A DNA stretch of 64,000 bases from Thozetella sp. PMI_491 (taxonomy: Eukaryota > Ascomycota > Sordariomycetes > Chaetosphaeriales > Chaetosphaeriaceae), in NCBI GenBank assembly GCA_021432635.1, contig MU270042.1:183577-247576 (forward strand), read 5' to 3'. The position numbers were made by a program, and so were the translations under genes. Under the pieces are notes generated by a model that saw nothing but the letters and a program-made list of their open reading frames with translations, was not told where the DNA came from and did no database searches. Each line of letters starts with the position of its first letter. Position 1 is the first letter of the stretch. Shown here in pieces: positions 55,596 to 64,000 of the stretch.

Positions 55596-56624
55596 ATGCA
55601 GATCCGCGCAGTACGTACCACTATCGAGCGGGTCTCGGAGACGCATCTAGTGCACAAAGGGCGTAGGGTCCTCGTGAAAGTCTCGAGGTCCCAATGGCGT
55701 GCAGCGGTCAGCATTGCTGTCGTTTTGGTGACTCTTACGCTCACTTTGCTGGCCGTTATAGCTGGGTCAAGCCCCGGCTTCAAAGAGGAATACCACATCC
55801 TCTCACTGAACACCTCTACGCTCGGCCAAAATCTCATCCCAACGCCGATAAGTGGAGGGAATAATCCGTCACCCACATCATGTGGGCCTCTTAGCGGGAC
55901 CTTGGGCAAACTATGTGCTGGTGCAACGGCGGCGGTTGGGTCCGCCGTTAGCTCCGGCCTTGCCGAACTTTCAAGCATTGAAGACGACATCGCTGATAAG
56001 CTTTCTGAGGAAATTGGCATCCAGCAATGGTATTCTCTCCATGTTATGAATATCTGCCAAGGCACTTTTACGCCAAACGCAACTGCTCCTGGGGCAGCAT
56101 ACAATGTGACGAGCTGCACAACTTGTAAGCTCCCTTTTATATGATTTATTCTTTATTACTGACTTTAATCTGCCTTCTTTAACTTCTCGGCGCTCATCGA
56201 CCACCAGCTAAACATTGGTCATTACCACCTAAACTTAGCTAAGCTTCGCCTTGCTGAGGGCCTCTTGAATATGTTAAACAAGATCCCAGGACCGTCTAAA
56301 GCCTTTGCGGCTCCCTTTATGCTAGCTTTCTCCTTTACATTTCTCTCCTTGCTGTTTTGCATTGCATGGCTCTTTCGACCTAGACTTATTATAGCTTTGG
56401 TAATTATTGCCGATACCGTACTTGCCGCCCTCGCACTACTGATCGGCAAAGTCGTGGTGATCAGAGCGCTCAGTAATCTCGGGCAGGATATTGGGCTACC
56501 CCTGTCGACCGGCCAAAAGTTTGCCGCTATCACGTGGGCTGCTTTCGGCCTAATGGCAATGATGGCCTTGTACTGGGTCTATGAGACCTTGCGAGACAGC
56601 AGAAAGTCCAACAAGGTCAACTAG
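55596..56624 (+). CDS. SUR7-family membrane protein (about 304 aa)
   Basis: Exon 1 is 55596-56124 (first ATG, MQIRAVRTTIERVSETHL) and exon 2 is probably 56239-56624 (GTAAGC donor, CTTAG acceptor, split codon T|CT). There is one N-terminal membrane span (VSIAVVLVTLTLTLLAVIAG), then the external loop of the family with LSLNTSTLGQN, WYSLHVMNICQGTF and VTSC (the Y..H....C.G...C pattern). Three more spans follow, including LLFCIAWLF, ALVIIADTVLAALALLIG and FAAITWAAFGLMAMMALYW. SUR7 proteins sit in eisosomes (MCC) of the plasma membrane. The acceptor is uncertain: protein-like sequence (IGHYHLNLAK) just upstream of it suggests that another short exon may exist. Confidence 0.75.
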
Positions 56625-57618
56625 GAGGCGAAGGTTTGGACTCGTACCTGCCTCTGACAGAATGGTAGCGCTTATGAGACATAGAGTCGCACCTAGTGTA
56701 TCTGGGCATGTGGGGACTACTTCTGTATCGAATTTGTTGTTTTTGCTTTGAAATGCCTTCCCATTTAGATAGATTGTAGCTGAAAATACACATCTCTATG
56801 CGGGCACACATTGTGTTCGTATTAAACCCTATCTTGGAGTATCGCTTGGCCTGAGGGGCGCTGGAAATATTTGGCCATCCTGTCGCGGCAAAAGACCTTG
56901 GTGGGACTCAAAACTCCAGGGAGCAAGCTCTCCCGATCTTGAACGGACCGACATTGAGATCTCAAGGTCGGAAGAAAGCTCACTGAAGTCGCGCAGCTTG
57001 TTTAGAAAGCTGCCGGTGCGGTCGTTAAACGAACATTGGATACGGAGGGCTTGGGAACGCGGTGGCCTCCGGCGGCGCTGGGGAGTCGAAACAATGGTCA
57101 GGATCTAGCTAGGAAGGTCGCGGGTATTGTCTGCCGTCCGAATTCGTGGAATGGCGCCCTTCATATTAGAGCCCGCCATCGGAGCAGCGCCCTCAAGCGA
57201 CTAGGTGTGGTCCAATCTTAAGGAAGTCGCCAGAAGCCTGGCCCATGGATGTCCCCTGGTGACGTACGAACTTGCATGAAGTAGAGCGGGCTCTCGGGTG
57301 GGGCATAGCCTATTTTCGGTTCCAACATAGCCGCCTTGCTGGGCGACGGCAAGCGCGCGGCTGAGCGAGCCCTCGCTTGCGCGTCATCCTCGGGCCATTA
57401 AGCAGATTGCCCTACTCATGGCCTCTTGCAGGCCTACGTCCCGGATTCCGGACGGTCACGGTACCATGCCGCAACGATCCGGGGGTTAGCGCCAGATATA
57501 TAAGAAGGTTCCTCCCTCGTTGGCTTATTCCCCCCCAGGCCTACACCTAACAAAAATATTGCGAATCAAATTTCGCTGTGTCCCAACCATATTAACTTTG
57601 GTTTGCGCAAGTAAAGCA
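56625..57618. other. Intergenic, no gene seen
   Basis: Frames are short and lack motifs. The right end is the promoter side of the BTB gene. Confidence 0.35.
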
Positions 57619-58652
57619 ATGATGTCGCCTTTCCAAACGCTGCCAACCCTCCCGAGCCACGGCGGGCTGCTGGGAATAGAGCCCGACCAACTGGACCAGT
57701 AAGCGCTTTCGATTATCGGAAGGGTCACCATTTCTAATACATTGGCTAGATTTATAGCAACGACGCCGGTGAAATTTCTGATAGGACACGACAGAGCAGA
57801 GGTCTCCATCCACCCGGGCCTTGTGTCTCGTCTGTCAACTCCGCTCAATGCCCTAGTCAACGGCGGGACGATAGAATCCTCGGAACTCTGCGTGACCTGC
57901 GAGGAGTCCAGTTCGTATATACCGGTGCTTACACGGACTTCGCGTCCGCCGAGAGAGAAGGTTCTGCCAGACATTCCGACGGGGTCACTGAAACCACGGC
58001 GAGCGTCGATAAACAGCTGCTGGGCAAAAGCACTAAAGGCAACGTCAAGAACGGCTCCGAGAGCACTACCTTGTTCGGGCTTGGGACGATCGACAAAAAT
58101 GACCCTTTTAAATTGCCCTACTCTCTTCTTTCCTACGAAAGGGCCGTGACGGACCCGGTCAGCGGTCTGTTTCGTGGCTCCAAGCGCAAGTTCAGCGCTA
58201 CAACATGCGACTGCGGTCCTTCCCAGAAGAAACGAGATTTTGTCTCGGCGTTTATCGCGAGGCATTGTGACACTTGGGAAGCCAAATGGCAAATCGGGTC
58301 GACGCCCACGACAATGTCATTCCAGCACGTGTTTCTCGGCTATGCTAGGGTCTGGGTTTTCGCCGATAGATTTGCCATCACCTCGCTCATGGATCTTGCT
58401 TTCTCGAAACTGGCCTACAGGTTGGCTCAATGGACTATCTCGGAGTCGGCTTTCGTCCCCGAGTTTGGAGGACTGGTCCGGTACGTGTACGGCAATAGCG
58501 CAGCCGGAAGCCAGCTGCGGCGACTTGTGGCAGAGTTCGCGGCTTGTGTGGTGGAGGATGTGTCTAGTCTAGAAGGGTGGCCGGTGTTGTTAGAGGATAT
58601 GCCCGCTTTTGCGGCAGATTTGGTCCGTCAGATGATGGAGCGGTTTAGCTAG
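57619..58652 (+). pseudogene. BTB/POZ-domain gene with a frame break
   Basis: Exon 1 is 57619-57698 (MMSPFQTLPTLPSHGGLLGI). A 51-nt intron (GTAAGC, CTAAT, GGCTAG) leads to exon 2 at 57750, which reads PVKFLIGHDRAEVSIHPGLV then SRLSTPLNALVNGG, the first half of a fungal BTB domain. Near 57890-57915 the frame must shift to reach VQFVYTGAYTDFASAE, and compared with the copy at 63115 about eight codons are missing there. From then on a single frame of some 245 codons stays open to 58652, with SKRKFSATTCDCGPSQKKRD, YARVWVFADRFAITSLMDLA and LVRYVYGNSAAG. It is broken as read; a base-calling error at the break would leave an intact gene. Confidence 0.65.
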
Positions 58653-59637
58653 TTGAGAACCTGGGAACTCCGCGAACTTTTCAATTTTAATGTTGAAAGC
58701 CTCTACTAGATTACAATTGCTGAGAAAATCCTAAAACAGCGTGGTCTGCATTTGGTTTCAGATTGCTAGTCAAATCTTATTACAGTATGTTTTACAGAGT
58801 TACACAAACAATTTATTAACGCCTGGCAGATGTAGTGCACTCAACAAATCTTTGTCTAAAACCTTTATCAAGCGAATCAACCAACACGATACCGTCTTGC
58901 AGATCCGGTTCAAACTATTACGCGAGTAGCTCTCCGACACACCGAGATTTCGGCTGTAGCTTTGATAAATTCAACGATGGCCTCCCTACTCGGGTTCTAG
59001 ACGTTGGAGATGCCCGAAATCCCAACTTTGTGCCCGCGACGTTCTCGATCGGGTGCCTCAGTCCACTGACAGGGGCAAGACTTAAGCCTCGAGAAGACAA
59101 GAAGGAGCTCGGTGGTAGGAGACAGACGCGACATGCGAGACTCCTGTAACTCTTGTCGTCGACCCTGCCAATCCTTCCCCTCGCGGACCAGACGGCCGCC
59201 GCGAGACTAGGGCGCATCTGTTGCGAGGACTCGCTCTCGGGCGCAATAATCCCGTCCTCCCTGGGCAGCGGGAACGCGAAATATGGACCCGCACAAAATT
59301 GGCGACGCCACTCCCACCGCCTGCACCATGCTACAATCGAGGCGCACATCGCAGCCCTTTTGACCCATCCAAATTCTCCTTTTCTTTGTTGGTTCTGCGG
59401 GCCCCCTCGAACTCGGCTAGGGTGATCATGAATAGACGGTATCCCCTCCTCTTCTGTGGTGAACTATTAGCACGTGGCGGCATATGAAAGGCAGGCAACC
59501 GACTTGTGATGAGCCTACGTCGCATCCGGGAACTCTTACCATCGTCCGGCATCAAGGATCTTGCACGAGGACAAAACCCACAGAATCTCATCTCTCCAGC
59601 TGGACCTGGGCGTTCCTGCAACTGCGCGCATCTACTA
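58653..59637. other. Intergenic, no gene seen
   Basis: Frames on both strands lack motifs. Confidence 0.3.
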
Positions 59638-60702
59638 CTACCTCGAGTGTCGAGTCCAAGGTCTGGCCAAGGTAACAAGCATAGCCTTGCTGACCTCAGT
59701 GTCCTCTGAAAGATCGGCACACACCTCCCGAAAGCGTGAATAGACTTCTTCGAGTTTTCGCAACTCCCGGGCCAGTATTTCCAGCTCTAACCAAGACACA
59801 TCTTTGGTTGCCACGTACGCCAAGTCGAAACGGGGCGCTCCTGGTGAAGAGGCGTTGTGTAGCGCTTGGAGAGATTGCAGACAGGCGGTGAAGCAGGTGC
59901 AGGGACCCTCGGATCCGGGAGGGCCGCTCGAGGACGGTTTCTGTCTGGTGACTGCCAGGAGGTTTGGCGTCGCTGACGGACTGGGGAAGTAGTTGGTCGC
60001 CACCGGCTCTCTCCACAACGCATATCGCTGCGTATAGGTCTCTACTGTCTCCTGTGGGACGGCGTAGCGGGGCTCCGATCGAACTACGGGCGTTTAGTAT
60101 TGGCAGAGCGCAATCACATGGGCTTCCCACCTTTGGCCTTTCGGTGCATCTCGCTGAGAACATCACGAACGATTTCATAATCGGCGTCTTGAGAAGCGAA
60201 CTTGACGAGGTCGGAGTGTGCGCGGGTCATGGGGGCGGCGCGGTCTGCAGACAGCCCCTTGCCGACTGGGGAGTTACGAGGCACTGATGCGGCCCGTTCA
60301 TCTCGTAATTTCCACTGGGGTTCTGCGAGATGTTAGATGGCTTTGCGCTTGCAACGGGATAATGCCTACCAGTTTTGCTATCAGAGACTCCTGGGTTTCG
60401 TAGTAACAAAACATTTCGAGTTTCGTCCGTGTCAAGACTTCGAAAAAGTCCTTCTTTTGCATGTCCAGAACCTGCGAGTTCACCGAACTTATCGACTCGA
60501 CTAAGAACTGGTTTGGTTGGTCGCCGACCATGGGAATCAGAGACGTTACGTTTATTCCGCCGTTGGGTACGCCGAAGAAGACGGCGCCGAGAATGCGATC
60601 GAGCTGATCGGAATCCTCCGCAGCCATCTGGATCGTTACCTCCTTGATGAGAAGCCCACCGAGGCTGTGGCCGACGAGAATGGTGCGCTTCTTCTCTGCC
60701 AT
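59638..60702 (-). pseudogene. Alpha/beta-hydrolase (SERAC1/DUF676-like) STAND N-domain, truncated
   Basis: The reverse frame from ATG 60702 reads MAEKKRTILVGHSLGGLLIK, with the G-H-S13-L-G nucleophile elbow, then AVFFGVPNGGINVTSLIP and CYYETQESLIAKL. An intron (GTAGGC...CTAAC...CGCAG) leads to SGNYEMNGPHQCLVTPQSA. To continue into MTRAHSDLVKFASQDADYEI the frame must shift by one base; a run of five G at 60231-60235 is the likely place. A further intron leads to a helical part (WLELEILARELRKLEEVYSR) ending at 59638. The first part of the hydrolase domain, upstream of the elbow, is missing. Such domains sit at the N-terminus of fungal STAND (NLR-like) proteins; no NACHT or repeat part is present. 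Confidence 0.55.
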
Positions 60703-61074
60703 AGCGCTGAGAACCCTAAAACCAGAGGGAGCGATAGGGGACGGAATAAAGGACCGTACTTTTTAGAGATTAGCGTAAACATTGCGTACCGAGATCTGAA
60801 TTAACATCGACGTAACTCTATGGATAAGTAAAGGACTTAACAGTGTTTTATAAGATGCGGTCAGGCTATGGGTAAATGGAGCCTTTGATTGGTTTTAGCT
60901 TCCCAGGGAGCAAGAAAGGATTATAAAGTAAGGGCTGTGCTTGATCCTGGGGGACTGTTTACGTGTCCTCTTGGGCGGCCATTTCCAGCTCCTAAGCCAA
61001 AGAGAGCCGCCTGCATGGTCAGGGATTCCTATCCCCCGGTCACCCCCCCAAAACAACAACAAAATAGCCTTAGT
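60703..61074. other. Region where the missing 5' part would lie
   Basis: I find no remnant of the start of the hydrolase domain here. Confidence 0.35.
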
Positions 61075-61232
61075 TAACGTAGTCCACCACCTAATTAGAC
61101 ACACCCCCTTGTTAGACACCGGGCCGCACCGGACCGTATCAGGCTGTCACAGCTGGCAATTATCTTCTGTGGGTCCGGTGCGGCCCGGTGTCTAACAGGG
61201 TGGTGTGTCTAATTAGGTGGTAGATTACGTTA
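61075..61232. mobile_element. Foldback element (MITE-like hairpin)
   Basis: Two arms of about 61 bp (61075-61135 and 61172-61232) are reverse complements with about five mismatches, around a 36-nt loop. The arms contain ccacctaattagacacacc and tgttagacaccgggccgcac. There is no coding capacity. Target-site duplications were not evident by eye. Confidence 0.85.
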
Positions 61233-61796
61233 GTGCTAGTCCTCCCCGGTCATTCCCAGAGGGTTGAGCATAATTTCTCTTCGAGCGGCGCGTTAGGATT
61301 CAGGCTCGTCGTCAGAGTCCAACCTATCTAAGTTGGCGTGCGAGAAACTAGGTTGGCTCCAAATTCCAACGTGGCCTCAGATCCAGCTGCCACCAGAGTG
61401 GCGCCTGGGTTTTTATTAGCGCCTCGTTTTCCCCGGGCGCATGTTCCAGAGAAACATGTGATGGATGTAAGCCGACGAGAGCCTCATGACTTGATGCCTA
61501 GCCTCTCCTCGCAAGGACAGCACCGCGATGGTCGCATGACTGCTATCAGACGATTTGGCAGTAGCCTTGTATCTAAGTACGATGACTGGAACTCTAAATT
61601 ACACACCAAGACGATCCAGCAGAGAGGCGGCTCCTTATCAAATCGAGCTATTTCGTGCACTAAGACGTTTAAGCTTAAACCTAAAGAACAGCAAGTGAAG
61701 CACGCCCGTCGCCTCTCCTTATATATAACGCGTACATATCTATGAAAAGAAGATCTATTGCACGATACTCCAGCATATTTCCACCTGTTATTTAAA
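61233..61796. other. Intergenic, with TATA-like site
   Basis: ttatatataacgcg near 61717-61730 lies about 70-80 nt before the ATG at 61797. A forward frame at 61338-61745 has no ATG start near its beginning and no motif. Confidence 0.35.
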
Positions 61797-62150
61797 ATGG
61801 ATGATATCTCCTCCTCTACAATCCATGAAGATGTCGTTATCTTCAGTACCCGGAAGTTGAACGTATGGAATGCAACTATAAAAAGTGGCTCAACAATTAT
61901 TCTAGGCGGTACACGCGAGACGCTTCAGGACGTATTGAAACACAGAATGGAACTTGCCCTCAAGCTCAATGGGGGGGCGGGAGGGAACAGCAAATGTCAA
62001 AACCCACATGAGAGTCAAAATGCCATCTTCTCGATCGATCCCCCCTTCACGGCCCAAACAGAGACAGCCGATGACTTTCAACTTGTCACAGATGAGGAAG
62101 TCAGCGAGGTAGGAAGGGTATTTCAGCCCAGGCCGAAACTCCTCATATAG
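61797..62150 (+). CDS. Hypothetical protein (117 aa), overlaps an antisense frame
   Basis: ATG at 61797 opens MDDISSSTIHEDVVIFSTRK, followed by LNVWNATIKSGSTIILGGTR and ETLQDVLKHRMELALKLNGG. A TATA-like site lies upstream. No domain is recognised. The opposite strand has an equally long frame (61902-62267), and at most one is likely to be coding. Confidence 0.35.
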   Translation: MDDISSSTIHEDVVIFSTRKLNVWNATIKSGSTIILGGTRETLQDVLKHRMELALKLNGGAGGNSKCQNPHESQNAIFSIDPPFTAQTETADDFQLVTDEEVSEVGRVFQPRPKLLI

Positions 62151-62267
62151 CGATGCTGACTTTAAAAGAGATTTGACAGGATTGAGGCGGCGAATGGTAC
62201 TTGTAACATCTTGAACACTACCATCCCCGGAGGCATCCATGTCCAGTCCGAAAGAGGAGGGCTTCAT
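61902..62267 (-). CDS. Hypothetical protein (121 aa), antisense to the previous entry
   Basis: ATG at 62267 opens MKPSSFGLDMDASGDGSVQD, followed by STIRRLNPVKSLLKSASLYE and ADFLICDKLKVIGCLCLGRE. Composition is protein-like, but no domain or promoter is recognised. It competes with the frame at 61797-62150. Confidence 0.3.
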   Translation of the reverse strand: MKPSSFGLDMDASGDGSVQDVTSTIRRLNPVKSLLKSASLYEEFRPGLKYPSYLADFLICDKLKVIGCLCLGREGGIDREDGILTLMWVLTFAVPSRPPIELEGKFHSVFQYVLKRLACTA

Positions 62268-63114
62268 ATCCTAGTTTGCAGACATCGTCTGTAGGGGGTA
62301 ACCGTGGCTCTTGTGGAAGCACGATACCAAGATTGAAAGACAGTGAAAAACTATTTGGGCTCGAGACTGTATAACAGCACATAATTTAACATAGCTTTAT
62401 ACGAACTCCGGCGGTACCAAGTCCGAGTGCAGGCTTTTGTGTACGAAGGATACCTGACCATGAAGCAAACAATACGGCGTGCTTCTTGAGGATCCCCCCG
62501 TCGTCGCTTTTTGGGAGGGGAGCAGTTCTTGCAGGCGGTCTCAAGGATGTGCCGGAGACGGCGCCGGGAGATTGATGGTTAGGCTCTCGTGATCGTTCTC
62601 CATTGTTATACAGGATGTTTTCACAACGTTACGTGTGAGAGCCTTGCAGAAGTAGAAGTGTTTCGTGGACTTATGCCTTCATAGCCCACAGCTATCACGA
62701 ATCCTTTTAACGATAGGCTAACCCGATTCTATAGTACAGAGTAGCCTATATACTCAACCGTGCAGCCCGGTCTAACGTGTTTATCCCGTGTAACCTGTGT
62801 CGCGGCTTCCTTAGCTGTAGCTTGCTCGGTGGCAGGGTCCAGGAGCACTTGGATTGCCTGAAGACCCTGTAGCATATTCAGACAGACTAGATATACAGGG
62901 CCGGCCTATTCTCCCTCTTCTACTGTGGCCCTCTTAATCCTAACTAGCTGCTTGCCATATAGGTAACACTTGTGCACATCATCTCATAAGGCGACCGCCG
63001 CTAACAGAAGTAAATTCTCAGAACTACAGATCGTATTCCTAACCCTTCGGATGCCTCAAGAACTACGAGACCATAACCCGCACCCAGTGCTGCAAAGCTC
63101 CTAGACACCGGACT
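62268..63114. other. Intergenic, no gene seen
   Basis: Short broken frames only. The right end is the 3' flank of the BTB gene. Confidence 0.35.
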
Positions 63115-63999
63115 TCACGCGAATCGGTCCGTCATTTGACGAACCAAATCGGTCGTAAAATCCGGCACCTCGTGCAACAACCCGGACCAGCCTTCGAAGT
63201 CCATCACGTCCTCCACCATACAAGCCGCAAACTGTGCTACGAGTCGCTCAAGCCGGCACCGCCCAGCGGTGCGATTGGCATACACATAGCGGACGAGGGC
63301 ACTGAACTTCGGAACGAAGTCTGATGCCGAAATGGTCCACTGCGCGAGCTCGTCAACCAGGTAGGAGCAAGCAAGTTCCATGAGCGACGCCATGGCGTAT
63401 CTCTCGGCCAAGAACCACACCTTAGCGTGAATGAGCAAGTGTTCAACAGACCTGGTCCGGCGCGTCGACAAGGCCCGGCGAAATTCGAGGCCCTCGTTAT
63501 CGACGCCGGTGAGGCTACCGCACTGCGCTATGAACGCTGAGATACAGTCTCGTTTCTTCTCGGAAGGCCCGCAACTGCATGATATTGCCTCGAACTTTCG
63601 CTTGGATGGGAGCCGTACCGGCCCGCCCTGGCTATTACACGATGCGGAGTGCGGGGCGGTGTAGAACCGATTGATGAACCACATGTTAGCGGCGCTTTCG
63701 TAGGAGATAAGAGAGTAGGGCAATCGGAACACGTCGCTCCTCTCCCCCCCAAGGGATTCAGACGAAGCCTTGGGATGGGCGCCGGAATGGGCTTGTGGCA
63801 GGCGTTCGCCAGGGCTGCTGCCGTCTGTCTGCTCCTCTGCTCCGCCAGCCACACTGTCGTTGGCGTTGTTGCTATGGCGGGGCCCGTCTTCCCCGACCGA
63901 CGCAAAGCCCGTGTACGAGCCGGTGTGGACAAACTGAGCGAACCGCCAGAAGACTGCCTCCTCGACATCCGTCCAGTCCAGGCAGCCATTCGTTGACGG
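63115..63999 (-). CDS. BTB/POZ-domain protein, C-terminal part (runs off right edge)
   Basis: One open reverse frame enters from the right edge and ends at 63115 (294 residues seen). It begins inside the BTB fold (CLDWTDVEEAVFWRFAQFVH, TGSYTGFASV), has a polar Gly/Asp/Ser linker, then RLPYSLISYESAA, SKRKFEAISCSCGPSEKKRD, and the helical part HAKVWFLAERYAMASLMELA, FVPKFSALVRYVYANR and LVRQMTDRFA. BTB proteins dimerise and often serve as Cullin-3 adaptors or nuclear regulators; the partner is unknown. It is a paralogue of 57619-58652, in inverted orientation, and shows no frame break in the part visible. Confidence 0.75.
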   Translation of the reverse strand, partial: PSTNGCLDWTDVEEAVFWRFAQFVHTGSYTGFASVGEDGPRHSNNANDSVAGGAEEQTDGSSPGERLPQAHSGAHPKASSESLGGERSDVFRLPYSLISYESAANMWFINRFYTAPHSASCNSQGGPVRLPSKRKFEAISCSCGPSEKKRDCISAFIAQCGSLTGVDNEGLEFRRALSTRRTRSVEHLLIHAKVWFLAERYAMASLMELACSYLVDELAQWTISASDFVPKFSALVRYVYANRTAGRCRLERLVAQFAACMVEDVMDFEGWSGLLHEVPDFTTDLVRQMTDRFA

Positions 64000-64000
64000 T

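Noticed and set aside
57525-58292. 255-codon reverse frame
   Set aside because: It is antisense to the BTB gene, whose peptide has clear homology to the second copy.
59696-60178. 160-codon reverse frame
   Set aside because: It shares DNA with the frame at 59638-60018, which is more protein-like and continues the spliced hydrolase gene; this one crosses an intron unspliced.
1-64000. Search for tRNA, rRNA and telomeric repeats
   Set aside because: By eye I found no convincing cloverleaf with a B-box, no rRNA blocks and no TTAGGG array. A covariance-model scan would be decisive.
1-64000. Search for reverse transcriptase, integrase or transposase genes
   Set aside because: No YXDD, DDE or zinc-knuckle context could be supported in any frame. 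The repeats appear non-autonomous or too decayed.

Overview
The window is nuclear DNA of a filamentous ascomycete, most likely a Sordariomycete. The evidence is short introns (about 44-114 nt, one of 257 nt) with GT...CTAAY...AG signals, and typical fungal families: Zn(II)2Cys6 regulators, a LaeA-like methyltransferase, SUR7, BTB/POZ proteins and the FHA-kinase and 787-residue families of accessory regions. It looks like an accessory or repeat-rich chromosome segment. Intact genes stand as islands in long stretches of decayed, dispersed repeats.

Layout. 0-10.5 kb: edge of an FHA protein gene, an intact 787-residue gene of an expanded family, a two-exon hypothetical gene, a Cys-rich exon, an intact JmjC gene, then a graveyard of ankyrin, TPR, STAND-type and duplicated-family fragments joined by an inverted repeat. 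10.5-24.9 kb: mostly decayed repeats, holding a C2H2 regulator, a small hypothetical gene and a gene for a repeat-rich Cys-tailed protein. 24.9-37 kb: Zn2Cys6 protein, eight-exon LaeA-like methyltransferase, Upc2-like Zn2Cys6 regulator, a third Zn2Cys6 gene and a small membrane protein, separated by repeats. 37-40 kb: repeats that match those at 10-12, 22, 24 and 26 kb. 40-45 kb: a 1325-residue intronless Tra1-like protein that has only the N-terminal HEAT part, then a small two-exon gene. 45-49 kb: decayed. 49-56.6 kb: the gene-dense block, with a DnaJ-domain/zinc-finger protein ending in a Zn2Cys6 cluster, small hypothetical genes and a SUR7-family membrane protein. This block also contains an assembly gap inside a tandem repeat. 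57.6-64 kb: a frameshifted BTB gene, a decayed alpha/beta-hydrolase STAND N-domain, a long foldback element and a second BTB gene running off the right edge in the opposite direction.

No single pathway joins these genes. The common theme is nuclear regulation (JmjC, C2H2, three stand-alone Zn2Cys6 genes, LaeA-like methyltransferase, Tra1-like HEAT protein, J-domain/zinc-finger protein, BTB). The most unusual items are the truncated Tra1 paralogue at 40313-44290 and the J-domain plus zinc fingers plus C-terminal Zn2Cys6 architecture at 51551-52910. Exon structures were read by hand from splice signals and reading-frame phase. Domain calls rest on recognised motifs, not on searches.
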